A DNA stretch of 64,000 nt from an uncultured Acidimicrobiaceae bacterium (lineage in GTDB: Bacteria; Actinomycetota; Acidimicrobiia; Acidimicrobiales; UBA10347). The stretch is taken from assembly GCA_905182135.1 (NCBI GenBank), contig CAJJAG010000006.1:372001-436000 (forward strand), read 5' to 3'. This document shows positions 17,611 through 27,766 of the stretch, piece after piece; positions within the stretch are counted from its first letter, which is position 1, and the number at the start of each line of letters is the position of its first letter. The translations under genes and the position numbers were made by a program. The notes under the pieces are model-generated. The model was not told the DNA's origin and did not search any database. It saw nothing but the letters and a program-made list of their open reading frames with translations.

Positions 17611-18393
17611 ATGAGCAATGACATTACTGCGCAGTACACCACACTCGATTCCGAGCGAGTCGGCAACGAACTACACGTCTGGCTCGACCGGCCTCACAAG
17701 CTGAACGCAACCGACACAGTGATGCTGCGCGAGATCGGTGACCTGTTCTCCAGCTTGGAGCGGGACCACAGCTCCCGCGTGATCGTGCTCGGCGGGCGCG
17801 GCCGATCCTTCAGCGTCGGGGCCGACCGGTCACCAGAACCCGATCCTGAAGACCCGACATCTGAGCGGGGCAAACGGTGGCAAGCAAACCTGGGTCGGCG
17901 CGCCTGCCGGTCGATCGAAAACTGCGCGATACCGACCGTTGCACGTGTTCAAGGCCATGCCATTGGCGGTGGTATGTGTTTAGCAATGTCGTGCGACTTC
18001 CGTATTACGACACCTGCAACAGCGTGGTACTTACCCGAGGTCGAGCTCGGTGTGCCGCTCTCGTGGGCAGCGATACCACGCTTAGCCCAGGAAATCGGAA
18101 CAGCTCGGGCCCGCCAACTCGTGATGCTCTGCGAGCGGATCAACGGTGAAACGGCTGCGAACTGGGGTGTCGCCCACGCGTGCGTTGACGATGCTGACCT
18201 GGATGCAACCGTCCAAGCGTGGGCAACGCGAATCAGCTCGTTACCCGAACTTGCAGTCCACATGACCAAGACCACATTCCGCGGCTACAACCAACAACAC
18301 AGCCTAGGCGACGCCTCCGAAGCCGATGCCGACTTGATTCGCGTTGCTCACACTGACCCTTCAGTTGCGGAGAACTTCGGCCTTCATCGCTAA
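17611..18393 (+). CDS. Enoyl-CoA hydratase/isomerase (crotonase) family protein
   Basis: 260 residues. The crotonase signature is seen in HKLNATDTVMLREIGDL, GGRGRSFSVGADRS (oxyanion-hole region), and VQGHAIGGGMCLAMSCDFRI, followed by PEVELGVPLSWAAIPRLAQEIG. Length and layout are standard for the family, which hydrates or isomerises enoyl-CoA esters. The catalytic glutamates of classical hydratases are not both obvious, so a different crotonase reaction is possible. Confidence 0.9.
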   Translation: MSNDITAQYTTLDSERVGNELHVWLDRPHKLNATDTVMLREIGDLFSSLERDHSSRVIVLGGRGRSFSVGADRSPEPDPEDPTSERGKRWQANLGRRACRSIENCAIPTVARVQGHAIGGGMCLAMSCDFRITTPATAWYLPEVELGVPLSWAAIPRLAQEIGTARARQLVMLCERINGETAANWGVAHACVDDADLDATVQAWATRISSLPELAVHMTKTTFRGYNQQHSLGDASEADADLIRVAHTDPSVAENFGLHR

Positions 18394-18641
18394 CCATCCA
18401 CAGCCGACGAGCATAGGCGTAGCGACCCTGGGCAAATAGGTTGCGCTTAGCAACACCACGCACATGGTCCGTCTGAGCACACCGAACCTCCTTAGTCGAC
18501 TCGACACACCAATATCGAAGGACCCACGCCCCCAGGCTGTCGCACTTGGATAATGGCGTCATAGTTGTCATCGAAGCCAGTGTTGCTCGCTACATGGGGC
18601 TACCAGATGCCTGATGCGAGTGAGCGACATACGATCATGTG

Positions 18642-19001
18642 ATGACTATCTCTCGTTCACACATCTCAGCCAGGGCAAGCGGCATCGTGGTCAACCACGG
18701 CACCGTCTATCTTTCGGGGCAGGTAGCTGAAGACCCCGCCGCCGATGTGCAAGAACAAACGCGCTCGACGCTCCAGCGCGTTGATGCATTGCTGACCGAG
18801 GCAGGAACTGACAGCAGTCACCTGCTGTCGGCAACGATCTATCTACGTGACATCGATAACCATTTCGCACTCATGAACGAAGTCTGGAATGACTGGGTTC
18901 CCCAGGGTCACGCACCAGCACGAGCGTGTGTCGAGGCACACATGGCTCGCTCGGCGCTCCTCGTCGAAATCTGCGTAACGGCTGCCCTTCCCGAGAGCTA
19001 G
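18642..19001 (+). CDS. RidA (YjgF/UK114) family protein
   Basis: About 119 residues from ATG 18642; a GTG one codon upstream is an alternative. The family pattern is visible in GTVYLSGQVAEDP, the middle SHLLSATIYLRDIDNHFALMN, and ARACVEAHMARSALLVEI, where the arginine that contacts enamine/imine substrates lies. RidA proteins deaminate reactive enamines released by PLP enzymes. It follows the enoyl-CoA hydratase gene after about 250 bases and is probably a separate unit. Confidence 0.92.
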   Translation: MTISRSHISARASGIVVNHGTVYLSGQVAEDPAADVQEQTRSTLQRVDALLTEAGTDSSHLLSATIYLRDIDNHFALMNEVWNDWVPQGHAPARACVEAHMARSALLVEICVTAALPES

Positions 19002-19369
19002 TGACCGCTCACCAGAATTGTTCGGCACCATTGCTGGGCAACACAGGAATTTAGATCGGCCTTCCGGCGTGCTCTGGCTTAAGGGAGACGTTGCCCTTAT
19101 CGATCCTGTCCAGAATCGATTCAGTTAGAACCTAACTCGGTACTGCCATGCTTGTTCAGCCATGTGCCGACAGGACAAGGTGCAGCGGAGCGATCCCGCA
19201 TTGGATTGAGGCCCTGCACGGAGAGGCCCGCACCTTTTGTCGTCGCAACAGCTATCGACTGCCGAGCAAAACGACCACTTCCCGCCGGTTGTGCCCCAGA
19301 TGGCACTTCACAGCAGGAAGTTACGTCGATTCGCAGGCGAACCTGCGAGCGGTTATTTATGCCGTCTTG
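19002..19369. other. Gene-free stretch between ridA-like and the molybdenum hydroxylase genes
   Basis: Holds the end of the plus-strand ridA-like gene and the 3' side of the minus-strand molybdenum hydroxylase pair, including a strong hairpin (listed separately). No coding frame for the missing molybdenum-binding large subunit is present. Confidence 0.5.
19331..19348 (-). terminator. UUCG-tetraloop hairpin after the molybdenum hydroxylase genes
   Basis: On the minus strand a perfect seven-base-pair stem (TCGCAGG/CCTGCGA) closes a TTCG loop, starting about 21 bases after the stop codon. The UUCG loop is unusually stable. No run of T follows, so it may act as a weak terminator or protect the 3' end of the message. 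Confidence 0.5.
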
Positions 19370-20188
19370 TTATGCGACCCCTGCGGCCTCGAGGGCCCTA
19401 CGAGTCAGCACAGTAGCCAGATGCGTCCGGTACGCCGCGTCGGCGTTGCTGTCCTCCGGTGGCGTAGTGCCTTGCGCAGCAAGCGCAGCAGCGTCAGCCG
19501 CCGATGCACCAGAGGCCAGCGCCTCTTCGGCAGCGGTCGCACGAATTGGGGTGGAACCCATGTTCACCAGGCTGATTCCCTTGCCGCCGTCGGCAACACC
19601 GACACCGACAATGGACCAGTCCTGGGCACGGCGATTGAACTTTTGATAGTTCCAGGCGCCGGTACCAGTTGGGATTTGAACCTCGGTGATGATCTCGTCG
19701 GCGGCCAAGACCGACTCGAAGTAGCCAGTGAAGAATTCGTTCGCTGCGATCTCGCGTGCGCCGTTAGGGCCGTGGGCAATAATCGTGCCGCCGAGTGCCA
19801 ACACAGCTGCTGGCAGATCAGATGCAGGATCGCTGTGGGCCAGCGTTCCGCCGAGCGTGCCACGATGGCGCACCGCCGGGTCGCCAACGAGTGCTGCAAC
19901 GTGCGCGAGCATCGGTGCGTGCTGGGCAACGACGTCGGACGTTTCGACTTCGATGTGCTTGGTCATCGCGCCAATAGCGAGATGGCCATCAGCCTCACGA
20001 ATATAGCTAAGGTCGCTAATACGAGCTATATCGATGAGTACCGCTGGAGCAGCAAGCCGGAACTTCATCATGGGAATCAACGAGTGACCGCCAGCAAGAA
20101 GCTTGGCCTCGTCACCGTATTCACCTAGAAGAGCGATTGCCTGTTCGGCCGACTCGGCGACCTTGTAATCGAACGCTGCCGGAATCAT
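19370..20188 (-). CDS. Molybdenum hydroxylase FAD-binding (medium) subunit, CoxM-like
   Basis: 272 residues. [19 protein letters not shown] near residue 30 and [18 protein letters not shown] near residue 110 are the two FAD-contact motifs of the CO dehydrogenase/xanthine dehydrogenase medium subunit. It passes electrons between the iron-sulfur subunit and an acceptor. The ATG overlaps the stop of the iron-sulfur subunit gene by four bases. The molybdopterin-binding large subunit (about 780 residues) is not encoded nearby. Confidence 0.93.
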   Translation of the reverse strand: MIPAAFDYKVAESAEQAIALLGEYGDEAKLLAGGHSLIPMMKFRLAAPAVLIDIARISDLSYIREADGHLAIGAMTKHIEVETSDVVAQHAPMLAHVAALVGDPAVRHRGTLGGTLAHSDPASDLPAAVLALGGTIIAHGPNGAREIAANEFFTGYFESVLAADEIITEVQIPTGTGAWNYQKFNRRAQDWSIVGVGVADGGKGISLVNMGSTPIRATAAEEALASGASAADAAALAAQGTTPPEDSNADAAYRTHLATVLTRRALEAAGVA

Positions 20189-20673
20189 GCGCCACCTGCC
20201 GCGCTCATGACTGCCTTAACAATGTTGTGGTAGCCGGTGCAGCGGCACAGGTTGCCCTCGAGCCCTTGGCGTACTTCATCCTCGGTTGGATTTGGATTCT
20301 CTTGCAAGAACGAGGTTGCTGCCATAACCATTCCCGGCGTGCAATAGCCACACTGCAGCGCGTGGCACTGCTGGAAGGCTTCTTGCATCGGGTGCCAGTT
20401 CTGCTCACCGATAGCTGATCCATCGGCTTGGGCCGTAGCTGCAAGACCTTCGATGGTCGTGATATCGCTGTCGGAAGCCTGAACGGCAAGGACCGTGCAG
20501 GACTTAACCGACTGGCCGTTGAGGTGCACCGTGCACGCTCCACAAGACGACGTATCGCAGCCGATGTTCGTGCCGGTCAGACCGACATTCTCTCGGATGT
20601 GATGCACAAGCAGTGTGCGAGGCTCAACGTCGTGGGACTGACTCTGTCCATTGACGTTCATTGAGACATCCAC
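20185..20673 (-). CDS. Molybdenum hydroxylase 2Fe-2S (small) subunit, CoxS-like
   Basis: 162 residues from GTG 20673, chosen because GGAGGAG lies six bases upstream and the product then begins as family members do (VSMNVNGQ). Earlier in-frame starts to 20721 lack a ribosome-binding site. The plant-ferredoxin cluster is bound by [16 protein letters not shown] plus a later cysteine (SCTVL), and the second cluster by QCGYCTPGM and NLCRCTGY. It works with the FAD subunit just downstream. Known large subunits of this family oxidise CO, purines, nicotinate or aldehydes. Confidence 0.93.
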   Translation of the reverse strand: MDVSMNVNGQSQSHDVEPRTLLVHHIRENVGLTGTNIGCDTSSCGACTVHLNGQSVKSCTVLAVQASDSDITTIEGLAATAQADGSAIGEQNWHPMQEAFQQCHALQCGYCTPGMVMAATSFLQENPNPTEDEVRQGLEGNLCRCTGYHNIVKAVMSAAGGA

Positions 20674-21051
20674 GAAGGACTCCTCCATTAGGTTGATGTA
20701 GGCGATCAGACCTGACGCCAAGGTTTATGGGCCGATAATAATCATGCCACATTAACGATACGTGTGCCCTATTGACGGGCTCAAAAGTGACAGATCTCGA
20801 CAGAAGGGGCGTCAGCGGTCTCGTATCACTCCTATTTACACAGGCGGACCCACACCCGTAGAGCATGAGGGTGCGGTATCCACGGCGATGGTGCTTGCAA
20901 CCACGTGTGTGCTACTCGGAACTAGAACGGCCTCGGTGCCAGCAGCTCATGGAGGCCATCCCCCGACCTAAACAGGTTGGTACAGAAACCCAACTATGCA
21001 TCCCAACCTCTACCAGTGCGGGAGGGTGAGGAGTGCGAATAGGGTCAGGGT
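20674..21051. promoter_or_regulatory. Divergent intergenic region upstream of the molybdenum hydroxylase pair and pgi
   Basis: 378 bases between oppositely transcribed genes. Low-quality short frames occur but lack the codon bias of neighbours. It should contain both promoters; no riboswitch or clear operator was recognised. Confidence 0.35.
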
Positions 21052-22701
21052 ATGGCCTTACGAAACACACCCGCATGGGAAGCACTCGTTGCCCATCAAC
21101 ACGGACTCGATGCCACCCATCTACGAAGCCTGTTTGCCAGCGACCGCCAGCGTGCGGCGCGGCTGACGACCCAGGTCGGCGACTTGACGATCGACTTCTC
21201 GAAACACCTGGTTACAGACGCAACACTTGGACTCTTGACCCAGCTTGCACAAGCAACCGGCTTCGACGATCGCCGCGAAGCAATGTTCAGCGGAGAGCGC
21301 ATCAACACCACAGAAGACCGTTCGGTGCTTCACATCGCGCTGCGAGCGAACAGCCCGGTGAACATCGACGGCGAAGACGTTGTGCCCGAGGTCAAAGCCG
21401 TCCTGACCAAGATGGCTCGTGTGGCTGACCTAATCCGCTCCGGCAAATGGATGGGCGCTACCAACAAACCGATCCGGGCCGTGGTCAACATCGGGATCGG
21501 CGGTTCAGATTTGGGGCCGCTTATGGCCACCAAAGCGCTCCGCCACCTAGCTCCGACAGATCTGACCCTTCGGTTCGTTTCGAACATCGATGTAGCGGCA
21601 CTCGACGCTGCACTCGTTGACCTTGACCCCGAAACCACCATGTTCGTTGTTGCGTCGAAGACGTTCACCACCATCGAGACCATGACAAACGCCCGCTCTG
21701 CACGCTCCTGGCTTCTCGCCGCAGTCCAGAACGAAAATGCCATCGCCCACCACTTCGTTGCTGTGTCAACGAACACCGAGGGTGTCGCCAGTTTCGGCAT
21801 CGACACCAACAATATGTTCGAGTTCTGGGATTGGGTTGGCGGCCGTTATTCCGTCGATGCAGCCATCGGGTTCTCGGTGATGTGTGCGATTGGATCCAAA
21901 AGTTTTGATGACTTTTTGGCCGGATTTCGGCTCGTCGATGAGCACTTCCGTTCGGCCCCACTAGCCGAGAATGCACCAGCAATCGCCGGGCTGCTTGGCA
22001 TTTGGTACCGCAACTTCTGGGGATGGCAAACCCACGCTGTGCTTCCTTATAGCCAGGCGCTTAGCCGCTTCCCGGCGTACCTACAGCAACTCGACATGGA
22101 GAGCAACGGCAAACGCATCAACCTCGACGGCGAACCGGTCGACGTGGACACCGCTCCGATCGTGTGGGGTGAGTCGGGCACGAACGGCCAGCACGCGTTC
22201 TACCAACTACTCCATCAGGGAACCACGCCGGTTCCATGTGACTTCATTGGTTTCCTGCAACCTGAGCCTGGCCATATAGACCCAGCGGCGGCAATGAACC
22301 ACCACCAGTTACTCTTTGCCAACCTGATTGCACAGTCCGAGGCGTTGGCGTTCGGCAAGACAAGCGGCGAGGTCGCCTCGGCAGGGGTCGATCCAGGGCT
22401 GGTGGCCCATCGCACGTTCCCTGGCAACCGCCCGTCAACAATCATCACCGCACCAGCGCTTACCGCCAGCGTGTTAGGTCAACTGATCGCGTTCTACGAA
22501 CATCGCGTCTTCACCCAGGGCGTCGTCTGGGGCGTGAACTCGTTCGACCAATGGGGCGTTGAACTCGGCAAGGTCTTGGCAACAGCGATCGACGCCGAAC
22601 TCGACGGCAGCCCCAACCCAAAGGCCCACGATGCATCGACCAACGCGCTAATCGCCCGATTCCGCAACCACCAACCTTCGGCCAACAGCGGCGCTACTTA
22701 A
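21052..22701 (+). CDS. pgi: Glucose-6-phosphate isomerase
   Basis: 549 residues, the standard length for the long bacterial enzyme. Seen are [21 protein letters not shown] near residue 145 (phosphate-binding region), [17 protein letters not shown], the catalytic region [19 protein letters not shown] near residue 370, and [18 protein letters not shown] near the C-terminus, which holds the family signature. It interconverts glucose 6-phosphate and fructose 6-phosphate in glycolysis and gluconeogenesis. The gene stands alone and converges on a lipoprotein gene. Confidence 0.98.
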   Translation: MALRNTPAWEALVAHQHGLDATHLRSLFASDRQRAARLTTQVGDLTIDFSKHLVTDATLGLLTQLAQATGFDDRREAMFSGERINTTEDRSVLHIALRANSPVNIDGEDVVPEVKAVLTKMARVADLIRSGKWMGATNKPIRAVVNIGIGGSDLGPLMATKALRHLAPTDLTLRFVSNIDVAALDAALVDLDPETTMFVVASKTFTTIETMTNARSARSWLLAAVQNENAIAHHFVAVSTNTEGVASFGIDTNNMFEFWDWVGGRYSVDAAIGFSVMCAIGSKSFDDFLAGFRLVDEHFRSAPLAENAPAIAGLLGIWYRNFWGWQTHAVLPYSQALSRFPAYLQQLDMESNGKRINLDGEPVDVDTAPIVWGESGTNGQHAFYQLLHQGTTPVPCDFIGFLQPEPGHIDPAAAMNHHQLLFANLIAQSEALAFGKTSGEVASAGVDPGLVAHRTFPGNRPSTIITAPALTASVLGQLIAFYEHRVFTQGVVWGVNSFDQWGVELGKVLATAIDAELDGSPNPKAHDASTNALIARFRNHQPSANSGAT

Positions 22702-22749
22702 GCGCCCTTTACATCTATTTCGTTCGTCGCGTTACCGACTCGCGTCACG

Positions 22750-23898
22750 TTAGCTGCCGATGTTTTTGAGGGCGCCGAATTCCGCGGCATATTCGACGAG
22801 AAGGCCCTTCTCGAAAACATCACGCAGTGGTTCAAAGATCTCCTGGACCTCGGCCTCGTAGCAATCCAAGTCCGCCAAGGCCAGTGCCCGCTCGTCGACT
22901 TGGACATCGCGCAGCGCCTGCACGTCGAGATCGGGTAGGTCTTCGAGGTCCAACGATTCACCAGCGATTAGGGCTTGCCCTTCTTCGTCAGAAAGATTGC
23001 CGAGCGCTGCCGACATAGGACCGGTGACCTCTTCGAACCGTTTGCTGATCTCGTCTTCAGGATCATCAAGTGTGGAGTAACTCGGGAAACCAGCTTCGCT
23101 CATGCAGCGGGCCCAAGCATCGATCGCCCCGACCATTTCCCGAGTGTCATACAACGCTTCCCCACCCTCTTCGTAGACGCTGCCGAATGTCTCGAGCCCT
23201 TCGATCGCTTCTTGACCACCAGTCTCGATCAATCCCTGGCCGATACAACCCTGGTCCTCGAGAGGACGGCTAGTGAAGTCACCAGCGGTTGCATCACCGA
23301 TGTCTCCGCCTGACAATGTGTACGCCCAGATTTCGCGCTCGCCTTCACTCATGCTGAAGAAGACCGCCGCGTTAGGATCAGACGCCTGGTTTCGCGCAAT
23401 CGAGTCGAACGATGTTGAGATACCAAAACCGTACTCGGCCGTCCACTCACGTGTCGTGAGTTCATTCTGACGTTGCTCAACCTCGTTGACCCGGCCGTTC
23501 GCGCTGACAACAAACTCGAATCCTTGTGCTGCCATGCAGACCACAATGGACTCCTCAACGCGGATCCTGTATTCGTCAAGCGCCTCGTCGAAGCCACCGT
23601 CGAAAAAGGCGCCGATGGGCGATGACGCCGCCATTGGCGTTTCGTCGGATGCAGCGAGAGCACCGCTGGCCGACTCGGTTCCGCCACGATCACTGGCGCT
23701 GTCGTCGACATCAGATGCCGGGTCGGTTCCGCCGCCATCGCTGGCGTTGTCGTCGACATCGGATGCCGAAGATGGCACAGCCACCGAACTATCGACAGGT
23801 GTCGCGTCGCTTGTCGCCAGGCTTCCACTGCTCGAGCCAGCGCACGCAGCGGTCAATAATACAAGGACCAAAATTGTAAGACCAACGCGTCGAGCCAT
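22750..23898 (-). CDS. Lipoprotein of unknown function, paralogue of the one at 27767-28738
   Basis: 382 residues. A signal peptide ends in the lipobox LLTAAC with the lipidated cysteine near residue 19. An acidic Ser/Asp/Gly linker follows, containing a 16-residue duplication (ASDVDDNASDGGGTDP and ASDVDDSASDRGGTES). The folded part has conserved-looking cysteines (VVCMAAQGFEF, GCIGQGL, ARCMSEAGFPSYS, LDCYEAE). The same VxCMxxxGF and W/A-RCMxxAGxxY pattern recurs in a second lipoprotein on the far side of the adjacent export operon, suggesting a shared role with that transporter. No known domain was recognised. Confidence 0.8.
   Translation of the reverse strand: MARRVGLTILVLVLLTAACAGSSSGSLATSDATPVDSSVAVPSSASDVDDNASDGGGTDPASDVDDSASDRGGTESASGALAASDETPMAASSPIGAFFDGGFDEALDEYRIRVEESIVVCMAAQGFEFVVSANGRVNEVEQRQNELTTREWTAEYGFGISTSFDSIARNQASDPNAAVFFSMSEGEREIWAYTLSGGDIGDATAGDFTSRPLEDQGCIGQGLIETGGQEAIEGLETFGSVYEEGGEALYDTREMVGAIDAWARCMSEAGFPSYSTLDDPEDEISKRFEEVTGPMSAALGNLSDEEGQALIAGESLDLEDLPDLDVQALRDVQVDERALALADLDCYEAEVQEIFEPLRDVFEKGLLVEYAAEFGALKNIGS
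23675..23766. repeat. 48-bp tandem duplication in the lipoprotein linker
   Basis: Two adjacent copies about 48 bases apart (23675-23722 and 23723 to about 23766), both beginning TCGGTTCCGCC, with a few mismatches. The length is a multiple of three, so the frame is kept, lengthening the linker by 16 residues. Confidence 0.8.
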
Positions 23899-23917
23899 GG
23901 CCAGTATTGTAGGTCTC

Positions 23918-25210
23918 CTATGAGCTGCGCAGGGCAGTGATTGGTTCTGTTTGAGCGGCGCGCAGCGCTGGATACGTGCCAGCGATCAGCCCAATCACGG
24001 CGCCAAGCCCCACCGCAGCGAATGGCAGGTAGCCCTCGAGGACCGGCGTCCAATCTCGTGACGCGGACACCGCGACAATGGTCAACACACCCATTGATGC
24101 ACCGATGATTCCTCCGAGTAGGCCGGTGACGGTGGACTCAAGCAGGAACTGGGCGGCGATGTGTCGACGGGCCGCACCAAGTGCTCGACGCAAGCCAATC
24201 TCTGGCGTTCGTTCCAGTACCGAAACGAGCGTGACATTGGCGATACCAAGGCCTCCGACCAGCAGCGACACCGCACCAAGAACAACGAACAAGGCGTTCA
24301 CGTCGCCTTCGACATCCTGACGTACCGCTGTGTACCCCTGCGATGCCTGGGTGCGCAGCGACTCGGGGTCGTCGGGTGTGAGCGCTATCTGCACCATGTT
24401 CGCCGCAGCACCGCTCTCGCTAACCGTCATAGATTCGTTGGCGAGCAACGCTGTTGCCCCGACGTTCGCATCGATGTGCACCTCGGCGGGGGCGCTCAGC
24501 GCAAAGAACTCGCGAGCGGTCCCATCGGGCATCACGATCGCGTTGAGCAGGTCGGGCTCGCGGGCGACATCATCGATGATGCCCAGCACGGTGAAGCTCT
24601 GTTCCCCAATGAAGATCGCCGGTTGGGTGTCCAGCCGGAAGATATTCAGACGCTGGGCCGCTGCGGGTCCAAGCACCACGACGGGGTCAGCGCGATCACT
24701 ATGACCATTGTCGAAATAACGACCTGTACGGATGGAGCCACGAACAGCATCAAGTAGGCCGCCAGAGGTCGCGATCACGCTGATCTGATGCTCGTTGATC
24801 CCCAGCGGGTCAACAACGGGCACCGAGCGTGAGAGAGCACCCGAGACGTCAACGTCACTTTTGGTGCCGGCGGCAACAACGCCATTCAGCCGGGCGAGGC
24901 GGGTCTCGGCATTCCATGGAATGGAACTGGTCGAATCATTGCCACCGAAACCGTTCTCTGATGGCGACACGACAATGCGGGTTTCAGCCAATTCATCGAA
25001 TCGGCTGACAATTTGATTTCCCGCTGTCTTAGCGAGGCCAAGAGTCGACACGAGCGCCGTGATACCCAGCACCGTGCCGAGTGCGGTCAGAACCAACCGA
25101 CCGGGTCGCCCGAGGAGGCCGCTGACCATCTCATCGAGTAGGTCGCGGAAGCCCATCTTTGGGCTTTGCACGACTGAGCGGTCGCGCACTTGTGGAGTCA
25201 GCGTGGTCAT
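23918..25210 (-). CDS. ABC transporter permease, MacB/FtsX type
   Basis: 430 residues. One hydrophobic helix near residues 40-60 is followed by a large periplasmic domain (about 70-290), then three C-terminal helices. The C-terminal FtsX-type segment VLGAVSLLVGGLGIANVTLV with VLERTPEIGLRRALGA is diagnostic for MacB-like permeases. It probably works as a mechanotransmitting exporter with the ATPase and adaptor encoded just upstream. The ATG/TGA overlap with the ATPase gene at 25207-25210 shows coupling. Confidence 0.93.
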   Translation of the reverse strand: MTTLTPQVRDRSVVQSPKMGFRDLLDEMVSGLLGRPGRLVLTALGTVLGITALVSTLGLAKTAGNQIVSRFDELAETRIVVSPSENGFGGNDSTSSIPWNAETRLARLNGVVAAGTKSDVDVSGALSRSVPVVDPLGINEHQISVIATSGGLLDAVRGSIRTGRYFDNGHSDRADPVVVLGPAAAQRLNIFRLDTQPAIFIGEQSFTVLGIIDDVAREPDLLNAIVMPDGTAREFFALSAPAEVHIDANVGATALLANESMTVSESGAAANMVQIALTPDDPESLRTQASQGYTAVRQDVEGDVNALFVVLGAVSLLVGGLGIANVTLVSVLERTPEIGLRRALGAARRHIAAQFLLESTVTGLLGGIIGASMGVLTIVAVSASRDWTPVLEGYLPFAAVGLGAVIGLIAGTYPALRAAQTEPITALRSS

Positions 25211-25923
25211 GATTCGTGCAACGTCCCATCGACGATGCTGACCTGGCGCTCGGCCCGGTGTGAAACGTCGAGGTCGTGAGTGATGACGGCAAGCGTCATG
25301 CCAGCACTATGAAGACCATCGAAGACTTCCATGATCTCACCAGACATCTCGGTGTCGAGGTTGCCGGTGGGCTCATCGGCCAACAACAGGCTTGGTTCGG
25401 TTACGAGCGCACGGGCTACGGCAACGCGTTGTCGCTCGCCACCAGACAACGTCCTGGGTGTAAACGACAGTCGATGACTCAGTCCGACACGTTCAAGCGC
25501 GTTGACCGCCCGTTGACGACGTTCCTTGCGGGGCATGCGGTTGTAGACCTGAGCGAGCTCCACGTTTTCTAGTACAGACCGATGATGCAACAAATGGAAT
25601 GACTGGAAAACAAAACCAATGCGACTGCCGCGCATCCCAGCTCGTGCATTATCGCCAAGCGAACCAGTGTCGATCCCATCGAGTAAATACGTGCCCGTGG
25701 TTGGCCGGTCAAGCAACCCCAACAAATGAAGCAGGGTCGACTTGCCTGAACCCGACGGGCCAATAATCGAGACGTACTCACCCTGGTTGATCGTCAGGTT
25801 TGACGGTTTAAATGCGTCGACCGCTGGGGGGCCGGGGAAGGTCCTGCCAACTTCTTGCAGTTCGATGACGGCAGGGCCTGATGGCCCCCGGGCTGGCATC
25901 GCCGGTTCCAGGTCAACGGACAT
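25207..25923 (-). CDS. ABC transporter ATP-binding protein, MacB/LolD type
   Basis: 238 residues. Walker A is GPSGSGKST, the Q-loop region is [19 protein letters not shown], the signature is LSGGERQR, and Walker B is [12 protein letters not shown]. This sequence style belongs to ATPases paired with FtsX-type permeases. The N-terminus has a short proline-rich extension before [11 protein letters not shown]. It lies two bases from the adaptor gene and overlaps the permease gene. Confidence 0.95.
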   Translation of the reverse strand: MSVDLEPAMPARGPSGPAVIELQEVGRTFPGPPAVDAFKPSNLTINQGEYVSIIGPSGSGKSTLLHLLGLLDRPTTGTYLLDGIDTGSLGDNARAGMRGSRIGFVFQSFHLLHHRSVLENVELAQVYNRMPRKERRQRAVNALERVGLSHRLSFTPRTLSGGERQRVAVARALVTEPSLLLADEPTGNLDTEMSGEIMEVFDGLHSAGMTLAVITHDLDVSHRAERQVSIVDGTLHES

Positions 25924-25925
25924 GA

Positions 25926-27590
25926 TTAGTTGCCTGCCTCTTCGCTGGCGCCATCGTCGGTGGCCACAGCAGCAGGCTGTTCAATCCCGATCACAACCAA
26001 GTCGCCAGCGGAGAGATTGCCGTCGATGGGAATGACCTCTACCAAACTACGATTTTTGTCCTGCAGCCCTACCTCGATCGCGACGAGTTCGGTCGCCCCA
26101 TCAGCCCGCTCGACTTCGACCCGAGACGACCCGTCAGCACCAGCGGACAACGCAGCGAGCGGCACCGCAAGGACCTCGCCTTCGCTGCGCTCGAGCGGAA
26201 TCTGCAGCCGAAAGTTCACGCCGACTAATTCAGACACGTTGTACTCACCTATAGGTGTGACCAGCATGTAATAGCGGGTGTCGGCCACGCCGTTGGTTCC
26301 CTTGCGGTCGGCAAGTTCAGTGATTTCGCCTTGGACCTCGATGTCAAGCTGTTCGCTGTCAATAATCACGCGCTGGCCGACTTCCAACAGCGGCCGATTC
26401 GATTCGGACACGCCAGTCGTAATACGAACCTTCGTCCCACTAATCCTCATGACAGCGCCATTCACGAAGTCGCCCCGCTCGACGTCGATCGAAGTCACCG
26501 TTCGAGGCAGGTTCGGCAGGAACACAACCTCAGCGACCGGGAAGCGCACACCGACCTCATCTTCGAGCTCAGCCAGGTCGCTCTCAGCCTGGTCCAGGCG
26601 TTCTTGTGCATCGGTTACGTTCCGTTGCGCGTTCGACGTGTCGACGCCATCGCTCTCTTCGGCCGCGGTGATTGCATCGGCATCAATAAGCGACTGCCTG
26701 GCGTTGTCGAGTTGGTCTTGTGCTGCATCGACCCGTGCTTGCTCGGCATCCTCAGCGGACGTGACTGCCCGGTTGGCCTGGTCGATCCTCGCCGTCGAAA
26801 CCATCGGCTGTTGCAGCGCTTCCTCCGCTTGCAATAAAGCCTCCGAGGGCCGGTCTTCTTTGGCGTCGTCCAGCATTTCCTGCGCGCGCTCGATCTGGTC
26901 GAGGAGCTGCTGCCGGGCTTGAACTTCGCGAGTCTGCTGGACAAGCGACGGCGGCCTCAGCAAGTCCGACAGGACATCATTGGCATTCGCAAGTGTTGTG
27001 CGGGCAGCCTCAACCGCTTGTTCAGCTGATTTGAGCTGGCTCTCTTCGCCATCGCTCGCGGCCCGTGGCTCATAACCAGCTGCCTCGTACAAGGCCAAAA
27101 TCGCGTCCTCGGTCGCCGCTCCATAGAGCCGGTCGGGTTCAACGGTTAGGAAACCCAGTCGCTCCAACGATGTCTCGAGCTGCAACACATCGTCGCCTTC
27201 GAGACCTGGCTTGAACTCACGGAAGGTCGGCAAATCGCCGCCCAGCACGAACACCGGGCGCCCGCTTACTTCGATGATGACATCGCCTTCATTGACCTCG
27301 GCATCGATCTCAGGTACGCGGCCCGTTACGACGCGGGCCGTTCCATCGCCCAAAGCGGCGTCGAGTTCGAGGTCGACAGCCCCTTCGAATTCAGCGTCGC
27401 CTCGCACGACCACGTCGTTAGACAACGCTGTGGACTCCACGGGGACCGCAATCAGCGACGCTTCAGGCGCCGCCACCTCAGAGCGAGCATCTTCGGGCGA
27501 CTCGAGCTGTTGGCCGAGCACGTACCCACCGGCGCCAAAGGCCACAGCTACCGCCACCACAGCAAGGAATAATCGTTTACGGCTTATCAT
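25926..27590 (-). CDS. Efflux periplasmic adaptor (HlyD/MacA-like) with peptidoglycan-binding-like domain
   Basis: 554 residues. An N-terminal membrane anchor (about 5-25) precedes an extracytoplasmic protein. Residues about 125-175 (FREFKPGLEGDDVLQLETSL and following) resemble a peptidoglycan-binding-1 domain. A long coiled coil follows (about 185-345, rich in Ala, Glu, Gln), then beta-barrel domains. This layout is common in Gram-positive MacA-like adaptors. Being encoded with a MacB-type permease and ATPase, it probably links the pump to the wall or to secreted substrates. Confidence 0.9.
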   Translation of the reverse strand: MISRKRLFLAVVAVAVAFGAGGYVLGQQLESPEDARSEVAAPEASLIAVPVESTALSNDVVVRGDAEFEGAVDLELDAALGDGTARVVTGRVPEIDAEVNEGDVIIEVSGRPVFVLGGDLPTFREFKPGLEGDDVLQLETSLERLGFLTVEPDRLYGAATEDAILALYEAAGYEPRAASDGEESQLKSAEQAVEAARTTLANANDVLSDLLRPPSLVQQTREVQARQQLLDQIERAQEMLDDAKEDRPSEALLQAEEALQQPMVSTARIDQANRAVTSAEDAEQARVDAAQDQLDNARQSLIDADAITAAEESDGVDTSNAQRNVTDAQERLDQAESDLAELEDEVGVRFPVAEVVFLPNLPRTVTSIDVERGDFVNGAVMRISGTKVRITTGVSESNRPLLEVGQRVIIDSEQLDIEVQGEITELADRKGTNGVADTRYYMLVTPIGEYNVSELVGVNFRLQIPLERSEGEVLAVPLAALSAGADGSSRVEVERADGATELVAIEVGLQDKNRSLVEVIPIDGNLSAGDLVVIGIEQPAAVATDDGASEEAGN

Positions 27591-27766
27591 CTGTTCTCCC
27601 TGTTGCGAACAAGCCTGACGTCGGCAAGTAAGAAAACGGTGAGAGCGAGCTAGGAATTGTGCTTCGACTGTTCACCTATAACCCCATCCTGGCGCGTTTA
27701 TCGGTCAGTTCAACTGCAGAAAGGGCCGACCCCGCCCGTCTCTCACTCTGACCCCCTGTCGCGCCG

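Noticed and set aside
19148-20128. 326-codon plus-strand open frame
   Set aside because: It lies antisense to the FAD subunit of the molybdenum hydroxylase and is rich in Arg, Cys and Trp, which is typical of a shadow frame in GC-rich DNA.
20762-20971. 69-codon plus-strand frame upstream of pgi
   Set aside because: Third codon positions show no bias like the neighbours and no start signal was seen.
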